Assembly (NCBI RefSeq): GCF_014655295.1
Contig: NZ_BNBI01000006.1
Coordinates: 186,001 to 250,000 of the forward strand
Source of the DNA: Streptomyces fumanus
GTDB lineage: Bacteria > Actinomycetota > Actinomycetes > Streptomycetales > Streptomycetaceae
DNA length: 64,000 nucleotides
Direction: 5' to 3'
The translations under genes and the position numbers were made by a program. This document shows, one piece after another, positions 41,787 to 51,885 of the stretch. How positions within the stretch are numbered: the stretch's first letter is position 1; each line of letters opens with the position of its first letter. Under the pieces are notes generated by a model, which saw nothing but the letters and a program-made list of their open reading frames with translations, was not told the DNA's origin and did not search any database.

Positions 41787-44735
41787 TCAGGCCGCGGTGG
41801 CCGGCGCGAGCAGCGCCCTGACCTGCTCCGCCTCCGGCTGGCTGCCGTTCTCCTCCAGCAGGCTGAGCGCCTCCTGCCAGCAGGCCGTGGCCCGGTCCAC
41901 CTGGCCGAGCCGGTCCAGCGCCCGGCCGAGCAGGGTGAGCACCGTGCCCCGCATCCGGTCCCCGCCGATGCAGCCCAGCGCCAGGGCCTGTTCGGCGGAG
42001 CAGGCGGCCTGCGCCGGCCGGCCGGCCGCCAGATGGGCCTCGGCGATCCGGAAGTTGGTCGTCCCCTCCCACAGCCGCTGCCGGTGGGCGCCGAACACCT
42101 CCAGCGCCGCCGAGAACTCCGCCAGCGCCTCGGCGTACCGCTCCGCGTGGGTCAGCGCGATGCCCAGCGTGAAGTGGCCGTTGCCCAGCCGCAGGGTCCG
42201 CCCGATCGCCCGGTAGGCGAGCAGCGCCCGCTGGGCGATCTCCACCGCCTCGGTGACATTGCCCATGCCCAGGTGGGCGCGGGCGAGGTTGCACAGGCTG
42301 AGCGCCTCCAGCGGGCGGTTGCCGATCGCGCCGTACCCCTCGATGGACTGCTCGAAGAAGGTCTTGCCCTCGGCGTAGCGGCCCTGGTGCAGACAGGTCA
42401 GGCCCCGGTCGTTGGCGGCCCAGCTCACCGCCATGGCGTCCCCGGCCGAGGCGGCCAGGTCCATGGCGAGCCGGGCCTCTTCGGCGGCCTGCTGGATCCG
42501 CCCGGAGACCAGCAGCACATTGGTGAGGGTGGTGCGGGCCCGGCCCTCGGCACGGACGTCGCCCGCCTCCCGGGTGGCGTCGCACAGCGCGCGGGCGGTG
42601 GCCTCGTACGCCCGGGAGTCGGCCCCCGACTCCGTCAGGTCCTTGGCCGCCCAGAGCAGGTCCACGGCCCGGCGCAGCCGGTCGGTGCCGGCCGCCTGCC
42701 GTACGCAGGCCAGCAGCGCGGCGGCCTCGGAGTACAGCCAGTCCAGCGCGGCCGTGCCCGCGGTGAACCGCAGCCCCGGGTGGTCGGTGCCGGCCAGGTG
42801 GTCCACCAGCCGGTCGCCGGGCCGCTCCAGCGCGTACACCCCGGCGGCGGTGGCCAGGTAGAAGTCCAGCACCCGGGAGAGCGCGGCCGAGCGCTCGGCG
42901 GCGGGCTCGTCGCGGTCGGCGCAGGCACGCGCGTAGAGCCGGACCAGGTCGTGGAAGCGGTAGCGGCCGGGCGCCGCCGACTCCAGCAGGGAGGTGTCGA
43001 CCAGCGACTCCAGCAGGTCCTCGGTGGCCGTCGCCGGCAGGTCCAGCACCGCCGCCGCCGCCGACAGGGAGATGTCCGGGCCGTCCGCGAGGCCCAGCAG
43101 CCGGAACGCCCGGGCCTGGGCGGGCTCCAGTTGCCCGTAGCCCAGCTCGAAGGTGGCCGCCACCGCCAGGTCCCCGGCCTGCAACTCGTCCAGCCGGCGC
43201 CGCTCGTCGGCGAGTTTGGCCGCGAGGACCGACACCGTCCAGGTACGGCGGGCCGCCAGCCGGGACGCCGCGATCCTGATCGCCAGCGGCAGGAACCCGC
43301 AGGCGGCGACGACGTCGAGGGTGGCCTCCCGCTCCGCGGCGACCCGCTCCGCACCGACGATCTTGGTGAAGAGGGCGAGCGCCTCCTCCGGCGACATCAC
43401 GTCCAGGTCGACGAGGTGGGCCCCGGCCAGGCCCACCATCCGCACCCGGGAGGTCACCAGCGCCGCGCAGCCCGGCGTGCCCGGCAGCAGCGGCCGTACC
43501 TGGGCGGCGTCGCGGGCGTTGTCCAGCAGCACCAGGACCCGCCGCCCGTCCAGCACCGACCGGTACAGCGCCGCCCGCTCCTCCAGGGTGTCCGGCACGT
43601 CCGCGTCCTCGGTGCCCAGCGCGCGCAGGAAGGAGCCGAGCACCGCCTCCGGTTCGGCCGCCCGGGGCCCGGCGCCCTGCAGGTCGACGTAGAGCTGCCC
43701 GTCGGGGAAGGCGGCGCGGGCCTGGTGGGCGAGGTGCACGGCGAGGGTGGTCTTGCCGACCCCGCCGATCCCGGCCAGCGCGGAGACCGCCATGACCCGG
43801 CCCTCCGCCGAGGCCAGGGCGGCGCTCAGCTCCCGGACGAACCCGGCCCGCCCGGTGAAGTCGGGCACCGTCGCCGGGAGCTGGGCGGGCCGCACCGGCA
43901 CCGGCGCCGGTCCGGCCGCGGGCGCGGCGGGTTCGGCGAGGGCCGGGTCCGCGCGCAGGACGCGCTGCTGGAGTTCGCGCAGACCGGGGCGCGGGTCCAC
44001 GCCGAGTTCCTCGGCCAGCAGCCGCCGGGTGTCGGCGTACACGGCGAGCGCCTCGGCCTGCCGTCCGCACCGGTACAGGGCGAGCATCAGCAGCTCGCGC
44101 AGCTTCTCCCGCAGCGGGTGCTCGGCGGTGAGCGCGGTCAGTTCGGAGACCGCCTCGGCGTGCCGGCCCTGTTCCAGGTCCAGGTCGAGGCGGCACTCCA
44201 GGAGCTGGAGCCGCCACTCCTCCAGCCGGGCCCGCTGGGCTTGCGCGTAGGGCCCCGGCACCCCGGCGAGCACCTCGCCGTCCCACCGGGCCAGCGCCCG
44301 CCGCAGCAGGTCCCGGGCCCGGCCCAGCTCCCCGCCGGCGCGGGCCTTGTCCGCCTCCGCGGCCAGGCGCCGGACGTCGGCGAGGTCCAGCGCCCCGTCG
44401 GCCAGCCCCCGCACGGCGTAGCCGCCGGACTCGCTGACCAGCACCTCGGCGCCGAGCACCTTGCGCAGCCGGGAGGCGTACGTGCGGATCGCCGCCAGCG
44501 CCTGGGAGGGCGGGTCCTCGCCCCACAGCGCGTCGATCAGCTCGGCCGGCACGGCGGTGCGGCCCTCGCGCAGCAACAGGGCGGCGAGCAGGGCGCGTTG
44601 CTGCGGGGAGCCGGTGGCCAGCGGTTCCTCGCCGCGCCAGGCGCGCACCGGGCCGAGCACGGCGAAGCGCAGGGCCGCCGGTTCCGCCGAGGAACCGGCC
44701 CGCCGAGGCTTCGGCACTCGCGGCACACCGTCCAT
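41787..44735 (-). CDS. afsR: AfsR, SARP-type transcriptional activator with NB-ARC ATPase
   Basis: 982 residues. N-terminal OmpR-like winged HTH plus bacterial transcriptional activation domain (SARP, 1-270: LRFAVLGPVRAWRGEEPLATGSPQQRALLAALLL). A central NB-ARC ATPase follows with Walker A GIGGVGKTT near residue 325 and LVLLDNARDAAQ. C-terminal TPRs extend from about 640 onward. AfsR, phosphorylated by AfsK and others, hydrolyses ATP and activates afsS. Length is close to the ~990 of S. coelicolor AfsR. ATG with AGGGGG upstream. The order afsK / afsS / afsR (afsK convergent) is conserved. Confidence 0.96.
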   Translation of the reverse strand: MDGVPRVPKPRRAGSSAEPAALRFAVLGPVRAWRGEEPLATGSPQQRALLAALLLREGRTAVPAELIDALWGEDPPSQALAAIRTYASRLRKVLGAEVLVSESGGYAVRGLADGALDLADVRRLAAEADKARAGGELGRARDLLRRALARWDGEVLAGVPGPYAQAQRARLEEWRLQLLECRLDLDLEQGRHAEAVSELTALTAEHPLREKLRELLMLALYRCGRQAEALAVYADTRRLLAEELGVDPRPGLRELQQRVLRADPALAEPAAPAAGPAPVPVRPAQLPATVPDFTGRAGFVRELSAALASAEGRVMAVSALAGIGGVGKTTLAVHLAHQARAAFPDGQLYVDLQGAGPRAAEPEAVLGSFLRALGTEDADVPDTLEERAALYRSVLDGRRVLVLLDNARDAAQVRPLLPGTPGCAALVTSRVRMVGLAGAHLVDLDVMSPEEALALFTKIVGAERVAAEREATLDVVAACGFLPLAIRIAASRLAARRTWTVSVLAAKLADERRRLDELQAGDLAVAATFELGYGQLEPAQARAFRLLGLADGPDISLSAAAAVLDLPATATEDLLESLVDTSLLESAAPGRYRFHDLVRLYARACADRDEPAAERSAALSRVLDFYLATAAGVYALERPGDRLVDHLAGTDHPGLRFTAGTAALDWLYSEAAALLACVRQAAGTDRLRRAVDLLWAAKDLTESGADSRAYEATARALCDATREAGDVRAEGRARTTLTNVLLVSGRIQQAAEEARLAMDLAASAGDAMAVSWAANDRGLTCLHQGRYAEGKTFFEQSIEGYGAIGNRPLEALSLCNLARAHLGMGNVTEAVEIAQRALLAYRAIGRTLRLGNGHFTLGIALTHAERYAEALAEFSAALEVFGAHRQRLWEGTTNFRIAEAHLAAGRPAQAACSAEQALALGCIGGDRMRGTVLTLLGRALDRLGQVDRATACWQEALSLLEENGSQPEAEQVRALLAPATAA

Positions 44736-44884
44736 GTCGTCCCCCTAGACGTCCTGAGCAACCCTGCCAGTCTGCCTTGCGCGGGCCGACCTCGTCAGCC
44801 GGGGGAGACACCGATCACAAGCGGCCGCGCAGTACCGTCACGACCTCTTCACCACTCCTGGAAGTACGGCGGCGCGTCGTACGG

Positions 44885-45277
44885 CTACTCGTCAAGGTCC
44901 ACCCTGATGGTCAGCAGCCCGGCGCCGAAGGCGCGCACGGCCGCGCTGTTGAACCGGGGCAGCGCCCGCAGCCGGGCCACCGGGTCGTCGTCGGGCAGCG
45001 GGTGCGCGGTCCCCGGGTACCAGCGGCCCCGCAGCCGGACCCGGACCCGGGGATCGGCCCGGAGGTTGCGGACGTACTGCGAGCGGTCGCCGAACTCCGA
45101 CACCAGCCAGAAGGAGCCGCCCACCCGGCGCCCGCCGACCGGGGTGCGGCGCGGCAGCCCGGAGACCCGGCCGGTGGTCTCCAGCAGGGTCTGGAACGGC
45201 AGTGCGCGCAGCAGCGCGTTGAGCCGGCGCTGGACGGGCCGCACGGCCCGGTACTTCTTCGCGGGGTCGGTCGTCAT
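44885..45277 (-). CDS. Ddn-like nitroreductase (F420-dependent, split-barrel) family protein
   Basis: 130 residues with the deazaflavin-dependent nitroreductase signature: LPFQTLLETTGRVSGLPRRTPVGGRRVGGSFWLVSEFGDRSQYVRNLRADPRVRVRLRGRWYPGTAHPL. Such proteins use F420H2 to reduce quinones or nitro compounds. F420 needs FO, made by FbiC encoded at 47850. ATG with AAGGA close upstream. The upstream frame extends far but holds no family signal. Confidence 0.9.
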   Translation of the reverse strand: MTTDPAKKYRAVRPVQRRLNALLRALPFQTLLETTGRVSGLPRRTPVGGRRVGGSFWLVSEFGDRSQYVRNLRADPRVRVRLRGRWYPGTAHPLPDDDPVARLRALPRFNSAAVRAFGAGLLTIRVDLDE

Positions 45278-45389
45278 CTGTCCTTCGGCTTCCCGTCTCC
45301 TGACCGTCCCGTGACGGTCCCGTGTTCTTCGATGGTCCCCGGAAAAGCTCAAGGGGACGAGGGAACGGCGAGAGACGGGCGGTGCGGTC

Positions 45390-46193
45390 GTGCGGATCGT
45401 GACCTGGAATCTGTGGTGGCGGTTCGGGCCCTGGGCCGAACGGCAGAAGGCGATCCTCGCCGTGCTGCGGGAGCTGCGCCCCGATGTGGTGGGCCTCCAG
45501 GAGGTGTGGGAGGCCGACGGCGAGAACCTCGCCGGGTGGCTGGCCGGCGAACTCGGCCTGCACTGGGCGTGGGCTGCCTCCGAGGCACCGGAGCGCTGGC
45601 AGCGCCGGCTGCTGGACAGCGGGGCCGGCACGGTCGGCGTCGGCAACGCGGTGCTCAGCCGCTGGCCGGTGACGGACCGGGCGGTGCTGAAGCTGCCCGC
45701 CCCCGAGGACCTGGACGACGGGCGGCTCGCGCTGTACGCCGGGCTGGACACCCCCGGCGGACGGCTGCCGTTCGTCACCGTGCACCTGACCTCCGCCTCG
45801 CACGCCTCGGCGGTCCGCGCCGAGCAGGTCGGCGCCCTGGCCGGCTTCGTCGCCGAGCACGCCCGGGACGCCGGCCACCCGCCCGTCCTCACCGGCGACT
45901 TCAACGCCGAACCGGACTCCGCCGAGGTCCGCCCGCTGGCCGCGCACGGCTTCCGGGACCTGTGGGAGTACGCCGACCCGGACGCCCCGGCCGCCACCTG
46001 GGACCCGGCCAACCCGTACATCACCGGCGAGGAGGCGGCCCGCGTCGACCACATCCACGTCGGCCCGCCCGGCCCCGGCACCGTCCGGGCGGTCCGGCGG
46101 GCGGGCGACGGCCCCGTGGACGGCGTCTGGCCCTCCGACCACGCGGCGGTCGTCGCCGACCTCAGCGACGGCCCAGGAACACCGGGTTGGTGA
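45390..46193 (+). CDS. Endonuclease/exonuclease/phosphatase family protein
   Basis: 267 residues with the EEP catalytic motifs in order: VTWNLWWRF, GLQEVWEADGE, VTVHLTSASHASAVRAEQ, LTGDFNAEPDS and WPSDHAAVVADL. The family includes metal-dependent nucleases and inositol/sphingolipid phosphatases. No signal peptide, so a cytosolic phosphodiesterase or nuclease is likely. GTG start. The 3' end overlaps the convergent phosphoesterase gene by 32 bases. Confidence 0.9.
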   Translation: MRIVTWNLWWRFGPWAERQKAILAVLRELRPDVVGLQEVWEADGENLAGWLAGELGLHWAWAASEAPERWQRRLLDSGAGTVGVGNAVLSRWPVTDRAVLKLPAPEDLDDGRLALYAGLDTPGGRLPFVTVHLTSASHASAVRAEQVGALAGFVAEHARDAGHPPVLTGDFNAEPDSAEVRPLAAHGFRDLWEYADPDAPAATWDPANPYITGEEAARVDHIHVGPPGPGTVRAVRRAGDGPVDGVWPSDHAAVVADLSDGPGTPGW

Positions 46194-47655
46194 ACGCGGC
46201 GAGCGCCCCCGGCACCGGCCCGGCCGCGGCCTCGTGCCGCACCTCGGCCCGTACGTAGGCGGCGTACGCGGCGGTGGTCCGCCACTCCACCACGCCCTCG
46301 CCGGACACCGGCAGCGGGGCGCTGGTGTGCAGCACCCCCTGGTCGGTGACGAACCGGACCGTGCAGCGCGGGGCGCCGGTCACCGCCAGCCGCACGGTGA
46401 CCGGCGTGTCCGGGTCCACCCGCAGCCGCTCCCCGATCCCGGCGTGCTCTCCGCGCCCGCCGGACGCGGTGAACGAAAGCGTCAGCCCGGCCGACTCGGC
46501 GATGTACGACCGCCCGGCCCGGATGCCCTCCTGGATCGCCCGCCGGGTCAGGTCGTCGGCGAGGACCACCGTCTGCGGCAGCCCGATCACGTCCGGGTCG
46601 CGGTGGGCGTCGCTGCTGCCCATCGCCGGGATCCAGTCCCGGCCCTCGCGCACGGAGGCCACCAGCATCGAGTCCCAGTCGGCGAGCGCCACCTCGTCGT
46701 CGGGCGTGTACGGCCCGTTCCACACCTCGACCGCGTCGGCCTCGCCGAATCCGAACTTCCAGTTGCAGCCGATGCAGGTGGCGTGCGGGTGGGCCGGTAC
46801 GACCAGTCCGCCGGCCCGGCGGATCTGCCGGGCGAACCGCCCGAAGCGGTTGTCCCGCGCCCGGTAGCGCCAGTCCACGAAGGTCCCCGGGTCGGTGCCC
46901 AGCGCCACCACGTGCCCGTTCCGGGTCGTCACCTCCTCGCCGACCATCACCAGCAGGTCGTCCCCGGCGACCTCGGCCCAATGGGCGTGCGCGGAGGAGG
47001 TGTTGTGCTCGGAGGAGTTGATGAAGTCCAGCCCGGCGGCCCGCGCCAGCGCCCCGATCTCGGCCGGGGTGCGGCGCCCGTCGGAGTGCCAGGAGTGCAG
47101 ATGGCAGTCCCCCCGGTACCAGGCCCGCCCCCGCCCCTTGGCCCGCTCCGGCGGGTAGACCGGCCGCACGCCCTCGCCCGGTTCGCCGTACGTCAGCGTC
47201 ACCGTGATTTCGTACGACAGCCCCTGCGGGGCCACCGTGTACGGACCCAGCGCGAGATGCCAGGTCCCCGCGCGCACCGGCCCCGGCAGATACCCCGGAG
47301 TGGCCTCGTCGGCGCGGAGGAAGAACTCCGTACGGGCCCCGCCCGACCAGCCCCGGAACCCCCGGCCGCCCAACTCGGTGCCGCGCTCGTCGAAGACGCC
47401 GATGTCCAGCGCGTTGCCCACGGTCCCGGTGGGCACGGCCGGCCGGTCGTAGCGGTAGGAGACCCGGAACTCCCGCACCCCCGGCGGCACCTCGACCGGC
47501 ACGTACACGAAGTCCGGCGACCCGGTGGGCAGCGTCCCCCGGATCGTCCTGCTCTCCTGCCCTTCGGCCCCCGAAGCGAAGCTCACACTCCCCAACGTAA
47601 GCGCGGCAGCGCCCCCCGTCACGACCACGGCACGCCTACCGATATCAGCACCCAT
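46162..47655 (-). CDS. Exported PHP-domain metal-dependent phosphoesterase
   Basis: 497 residues. N-terminal signal peptide with twin arginines (GADIGRRAVVVTGGAAALTLG... ending near SFASGAEG) suggests Tat export. An N-terminal beta-rich domain (about 35-180) precedes a PHP domain: DCHLHSWHSDGRR, SSEHNTSS, HPHATC and SSDAHRDPDVIG give the metal-binding His/Asp set. It probably cleaves a phosphodiester or phosphoester outside the cell. ATG start; the upstream frame has no signal peptide. It is convergent with the EEP gene, sharing 32 bases. Confidence 0.9.
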   Translation of the reverse strand: MGADIGRRAVVVTGGAAALTLGSVSFASGAEGQESRTIRGTLPTGSPDFVYVPVEVPPGVREFRVSYRYDRPAVPTGTVGNALDIGVFDERGTELGGRGFRGWSGGARTEFFLRADEATPGYLPGPVRAGTWHLALGPYTVAPQGLSYEITVTLTYGEPGEGVRPVYPPERAKGRGRAWYRGDCHLHSWHSDGRRTPAEIGALARAAGLDFINSSEHNTSSAHAHWAEVAGDDLLVMVGEEVTTRNGHVVALGTDPGTFVDWRYRARDNRFGRFARQIRRAGGLVVPAHPHATCIGCNWKFGFGEADAVEVWNGPYTPDDEVALADWDSMLVASVREGRDWIPAMGSSDAHRDPDVIGLPQTVVLADDLTRRAIQEGIRAGRSYIAESAGLTLSFTASGGRGEHAGIGERLRVDPDTPVTVRLAVTGAPRCTVRFVTDQGVLHTSAPLPVSGEGVVEWRTTAAYAAYVRAEVRHEAAAGPVPGALAAFTNPVFLGRR

Positions 47656-47730
47656 GAGCCCAACGCTCCAATCCGCCCGTGAACTGAGCGAAACGGCAAG
47701 GCAATCAATCGCCGGAAGGAAAGCCAACCT

Positions 47731-47802
47731 AGGGGCGCGGGACTGTATCAATATGCGGCTCCGCCGCGTGGGCGCGATCAACCACAACGCACCCGCACCC
47801 GA
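47731..47802 (+). repeat. Intergenic repeat, expanded copy C (72 nt)
   Basis: Shares AGGGGCGCGGG at the left and CAACGCACCCGCACCCGA-type sequence at the right with copies A and B. The middle GGAACT is replaced by an insertion that includes the hairpin GCGGC-TCC-GCCGC. It lies in the divergent region before fbiC, 47 bases ahead of its start, and after the start of the PHP gene. The family thus occurs in operon, convergent and divergent positions. Confidence 0.8.
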
Positions 47803-47849
47803 CAAACCACCCCCCACCCCCCTGATCACCCCCCTCGTATCCTCGAAGA

Positions 47850-50435
47850 ATGACGACCTCCGCGACCCCCGGACCCGGCCCCACCGAGAACTCCCTGCGT
47901 CGCGCCCTCAAACGCGCCCGAGACGGCGTCACCCTGGACGTCTCCGAGGCCGCGGTCCTCCTCCAGGCCCGCGGCGAGCACCTGGCCGACCTCACCGCCT
48001 CCGCCGCCCGCGTCCGCGACGCCGGTCTCGACGCGGCGGGCCGGCCCGGCGTCATCACGTACTCCAAGAGCGTCTTCATCCCGCTGACCCGGCTGTGCCG
48101 CGACAAGTGCCATTACTGCACCTTCGTCACCGTCCCCGGCAAGCTCCGCCGCGACGGCCACGGCATGTTCATGTCCCCGGACGAGGTGCTGGACATCGCC
48201 CGCAAGGGCGCCGCGCTCGGCTGCAAGGAAGCGCTGATCACCCTCGGCGACAAGCCCGAGGACCGCTGGCCGGAGGCGCGCGAGTGGCTCGACGCGCACG
48301 GCTACGACGACACGATCGCCTACGTCCGTGCCATCTCCATCCGCATCCTGGAGGAGACCGGCCTCCTGCCGCACCTCAACCCCGGCGTGCTGACCTGGAC
48401 CGACTTCCAGCGGCTGAAGCCGGTCGCGCCCAGCATGGGCATGATGCTGGAGACCACCGCGACCCGTCTGTGGTCCGAGCCGGGCGGCCCGCACTACGGC
48501 TCCCCGGACAAGGAACCGGCCGTCCGGCTGCGGGTCCTGGAGGACGCCGGGCGTTCCTCCGTGCCCTTCACCTCCGGCCTGCTCATCGGCATCGGCGAGA
48601 CCTACGAGGAGCGCGCCGAGTCCCTGTTCGCGCTCCGGAAGATCGCCCGCGCCTACCACGGCGTCCAGGAGCTGATCATCCAGAACTTCCGCGCCAAGCC
48701 GGACACCGCGATGCGCGGCATGCCCGACGCGGAGCTGGACGAGCTGGTCGCCGCGGTCGCCGTCGCCCGGCTCATCATGGGCCCGGCCGCCAACATCCAG
48801 GCGCCGCCCAACCTGGTGGACCGCGAGTACGGACGCCTGATCGGCGCCGGCATCGACGACTGGGGCGGTGTCTCCCCGCTCACCATCGACCACGTCAACC
48901 CCGAGCGCCCCTGGCCGCGGATCGAGGAGCTGGCCGAGCAGTCCCGCGCCGCCGGGTTCGCACTGCGCGAACGCCTCTGCGTCTACCCGGAGTTCGTCCA
49001 GCGCGGCGAGCCCTGGCTGGACCCCCGGCTGCGCCCGCACGTCGCCGCGCTCGCCGACCCGGCGACCGGTCTGGCCCGCGAGGACGCCGTGGTCCAGGGC
49101 CGCCCGTGGCAGGAGCCGGACGAGGTGTTCACCGCCTCCGGCCGCACCGATCTGCACGCCACCATCGACACCGAGGGCCGCACCACCGACCGCCGCGACG
49201 ACTTCGACGAGGTGTACGGCGACTGGGCCGCCCTGCGCGAGGCCGCCGCCCCCGGCATGGCCCCCGAGCGCATCGACACCGACGTCCGCGCCGCCCTGGC
49301 CACCGCCGCCGACGACCCGACGAAGCTGACCGACGCCGAGGCGCTCGCCCTGCTGCACGCCGACGGCCCCGCCCTGGACGCCCTGTGCCGGGTCGCCGAC
49401 GACGTGCGCAAGTCGGCCGTCGGCGACGACGTGACGTACATCGTCACCCGGAACATCAACTTCACCAACGTCTGCTACACCGGCTGCCGGTTCTGCGCCT
49501 TCGCCCAGCGCCGCACCGACGCCGACGCCTACACCCTCTCCCTGGACCAGGTCGCCGACCGCGCCCAGCAGGCGTGGGAGGTCGGCGCGGTCGAGGTCTG
49601 CATGCAGGGCGGCATCCACCCCGACCTGCCGGGCACGGCGTACTTCGACATCGCCCGGGCGGTCAAGGAACGCGTCCCCGGCATGCACGTGCACGCCTTC
49701 TCGCCGATGGAGGTCGTCAACGGCGCCACCCGGACCGGCCTGTCCATCCGCGAGTGGCTGACCGCGGCGAAGGAGGCCGGCCTGGACTCGATCCCGGGCA
49801 CGGCCGCGGAGATCCTCGACGACGAGGTCCGCTGGATCCTCACCAAGGGCAAGCTGCCCACCGCCACCTGGATCGAGGTCGTCGAGACCGCCCACGAACT
49901 GGGCATCCGCTCCTCGTCCACCATGATGTACGGCCATGTCGACCAGCCCCGGCACTGGCTCGGCCACCTGCGCACGCTGGCCGGCATCCAGCAGCGCACG
50001 GGCGGCTTCACGGAGTTCGTGACGCTGCCGTTCATCCACACCAACGCGCCGGTCTACCTGGCCGGCATCGCCCGCCCCGGCCCGACGACCCGGGACAACC
50101 GGGCGGTCACGGCGATGGCCCGGCTGCTGCTGCACCCGTACATCCCCAACATCCAGACCAGTTGGGTCAAGCTGGGCACGGAGGGCGCGGCCGAGATGCT
50201 GCGGTCCGGGGCGAACGACCTGGGCGGCACGCTGATGGAGGAGACCATCTCCCGGATGGCCGGGTCGTCCTACGGCTCGTACAAGTCGGTGCGGGACCTG
50301 ATCGCGGTCGCGGACGCGGCCGGGCGGCCCGCGAAGCCCCGGACCACCCTGTACGGCGAGGTCCCCGAGGAGCGGCGGCGCGCGGCGGCGGCCTCGGACG
50401 GGCACCTGCCGGAGCTGCTGCCGGTGCTGGACTGA
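47850..50435 (+). CDS. fbiC: Bifunctional FO synthase CofGH (7,8-didemethyl-8-hydroxy-5-deazariboflavin)
   Basis: 861 residues with two radical-SAM modules. The CofG-like N-terminal half has CxxxCxxC at C83, C87 and C90 (CRDKCHYC); the CofH-like C-terminal half has a second cluster at C542, C546 and C549 (CYTGCRFC). The fused enzyme couples tyrosine with 5-amino-6-ribitylamino-uracil to make FO, the chromophore of coenzyme F420. Both halves are full length. ATG start, 47 bases after repeat copy C. An F420-dependent Ddn-like gene lies 2.6 kb upstream. Confidence 0.96.
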   Translation: MTTSATPGPGPTENSLRRALKRARDGVTLDVSEAAVLLQARGEHLADLTASAARVRDAGLDAAGRPGVITYSKSVFIPLTRLCRDKCHYCTFVTVPGKLRRDGHGMFMSPDEVLDIARKGAALGCKEALITLGDKPEDRWPEAREWLDAHGYDDTIAYVRAISIRILEETGLLPHLNPGVLTWTDFQRLKPVAPSMGMMLETTATRLWSEPGGPHYGSPDKEPAVRLRVLEDAGRSSVPFTSGLLIGIGETYEERAESLFALRKIARAYHGVQELIIQNFRAKPDTAMRGMPDAELDELVAAVAVARLIMGPAANIQAPPNLVDREYGRLIGAGIDDWGGVSPLTIDHVNPERPWPRIEELAEQSRAAGFALRERLCVYPEFVQRGEPWLDPRLRPHVAALADPATGLAREDAVVQGRPWQEPDEVFTASGRTDLHATIDTEGRTTDRRDDFDEVYGDWAALREAAAPGMAPERIDTDVRAALATAADDPTKLTDAEALALLHADGPALDALCRVADDVRKSAVGDDVTYIVTRNINFTNVCYTGCRFCAFAQRRTDADAYTLSLDQVADRAQQAWEVGAVEVCMQGGIHPDLPGTAYFDIARAVKERVPGMHVHAFSPMEVVNGATRTGLSIREWLTAAKEAGLDSIPGTAAEILDDEVRWILTKGKLPTATWIEVVETAHELGIRSSSTMMYGHVDQPRHWLGHLRTLAGIQQRTGGFTEFVTLPFIHTNAPVYLAGIARPGPTTRDNRAVTAMARLLLHPYIPNIQTSWVKLGTEGAAEMLRSGANDLGGTLMEETISRMAGSSYGSYKSVRDLIAVADAAGRPAKPRTTLYGEVPEERRRAAAASDGHLPELLPVLD

Positions 50436-50454
50436 GGGCCCGGGACCGCGGGGC

Positions 50455-51141
50455 TCAGTCCAGCGTCCGGTGGGCGAGGACGTGCTCCGCGGTCCGGGAC
50501 AGCGGCTGGCCGTGCCGGAAGGAGTGTGCGCGCATCCTGGCCAGGGCGTCGTCGGGCGGCAGCGCGTACCGCTCGGCGAGGATGCCGGCGGCCGCGTGCA
50601 CGTGCGGCGGGAAGCCCTGCGGGCCGGGCCGGAGCGGCTGGTGCCGGGGGGCGAGCAGGCCGGGCCGGGAGTCGAGGGCGAGCAGGGTGAGGATGCGGGC
50701 GTAGCCGCGCGCCCGCTCCCGCTCCGGCTCGGTGAGCGGGCCGGGCGCGGTGCGGTAGAGGTCCACGGCGCCGATCCGGCCCCGCCCTATGGTCAGCGGC
50801 AGCGCGGTCACGGACCGTACGCCCTCCTCGACCGCGACCGGCGCGAAGGCGGGCCAGCGCGCGTAGGCGTCGTGCAGGTCCGCCGACTCGACGAGGGTCT
50901 GCCGGACGTACGCCTCGGTGCAGGGCCCCTCCCCGGTCACCAACTGGTTGTCCTCCAGGCGCCGGGCCCGCTCGTCGGTGGCGTGGCCCAGCGTCCGCAG
51001 CTCCCCGCCGTCGATCAGGGTGATCCCGGCGCAGTCCACGGAGAGGTCGGCGGCGCACACGTCACAGGCCGCGCCGAGGGTGATGTCCCCGGCGTCCGCT
51101 ATGCGCCGCCAGAGACCGGTGAGCTGGTCGTCGTCGTCCAC
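50455..51141 (-). CDS. GAF-domain regulator with ANTAR-like C-terminus (1 of 4)
   Basis: 228 residues. GAF domain about 20-165 (LSVDCAGITLIDGGELRTLGHATDERARRLEDNQLVTGEGPCTEAYVRQ). The C-terminal stretch HVHAAAGILAERYALPPDDALARMRAHSFRHGQPLSRTAEHVL resembles the second half of ANTAR, the RNA-binding antiterminator domain, but the first ANTAR helix is degraded. It may bind RNA or only keep the fold. GTG start. Last gene of a three-gene minus-strand unit (15-base gap from the previous gene). Confidence 0.82.
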   Translation of the reverse strand: MDDDDQLTGLWRRIADAGDITLGAACDVCAADLSVDCAGITLIDGGELRTLGHATDERARRLEDNQLVTGEGPCTEAYVRQTLVESADLHDAYARWPAFAPVAVEEGVRSVTALPLTIGRGRIGAVDLYRTAPGPLTEPERERARGYARILTLLALDSRPGLLAPRHQPLRPGPQGFPPHVHAAAGILAERYALPPDDALARMRAHSFRHGQPLSRTAEHVLAHRTLD

Positions 51142-51156
51142 GAGGTCTCCGCAGGA

Positions 51157-51885
51157 TCAGGCCCGTCGCAGGGCGTCGCTGTCGAGTTCCCCGTCGATCA
51201 GCCGCTGGGCCAGCGCGGACAGGCCCGTCCGGTGGGCGCGGGCGTAGCGGCGCAGGGCGGCGAACGCCTCGTCGACGCCGGTGTCCCAGCGTTCGGCGAG
51301 GATGCCCTTCGCCTGCTCGATCACGATGCGGCTGGACAGGGCGGCCCGCAGTTGGGCGCGTTCCTGGTTGGCGTGGGCCAGGGTGCGGTGCTGGAGTATC
51401 GCGATGGTCGCCACGTCCGCCAGCGCCTGCGCCACCCGGGCGTCGGCGGCGTCGATGTCCTGCTCGCGGGCGTCGAAGAGGTTGAGCGCCCCGACGACCT
51501 GTTCGCGCAGCCGCATCGGCAGGGCGTGGGTGACGGCGAACCCGGCCGCGCGGGCCTGCGCGGCGAACAGCGGGTACTCGGCGGCCGTGACGGGCGAGTC
51601 GAGGGGGATGTTGAGCCGGGCGGTGCCGTCCGCGTGGCACCGTACGCAGGGCCCCTCCTCGTGCTGGAGCGCGAAGAGTTCCAACAGCCGGGTGTGCTCG
51701 TCGGAGGCGGCGATCAATTGGAGCCGGCCGCCGGGGTCGGCGAGCATCACGCCGACCGCCGTCACGTCCAGCAGCTCGGTGCAGCGGTCGCACAGCGTGT
51801 GCAGGAAGTCGATCAGGTCGAAGTCGTCGACGAGGGTGTCCACCGCGTCGATGACGGCCGCCAGCAGGCGTTCCTCACGAGTCAT
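51157..51885 (-). CDS. GAF and ANTAR domain protein, canonical ANTAR (2 of 4)
   Basis: 242 residues. GAF domain about 15-165 (HEEGPCVRCHADGTARLNIPLDS), then a complete ANTAR: AALSSRIVIEQAKGILAERWDTGVDEAFAALRRYAR. ANTAR binds paired RNA hairpins and prevents transcription termination. The target RNA is not identified here. ATG overlapping the previous gene's stop (ATGA). It is the only one of the four with the full ANTAR consensus, so it could be the active RNA-binding member. Confidence 0.9.
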   Translation of the reverse strand: MTREERLLAAVIDAVDTLVDDFDLIDFLHTLCDRCTELLDVTAVGVMLADPGGRLQLIAASDEHTRLLELFALQHEEGPCVRCHADGTARLNIPLDSPVTAAEYPLFAAQARAAGFAVTHALPMRLREQVVGALNLFDAREQDIDAADARVAQALADVATIAILQHRTLAHANQERAQLRAALSSRIVIEQAKGILAERWDTGVDEAFAALRRYARAHRTGLSALAQRLIDGELDSDALRRA

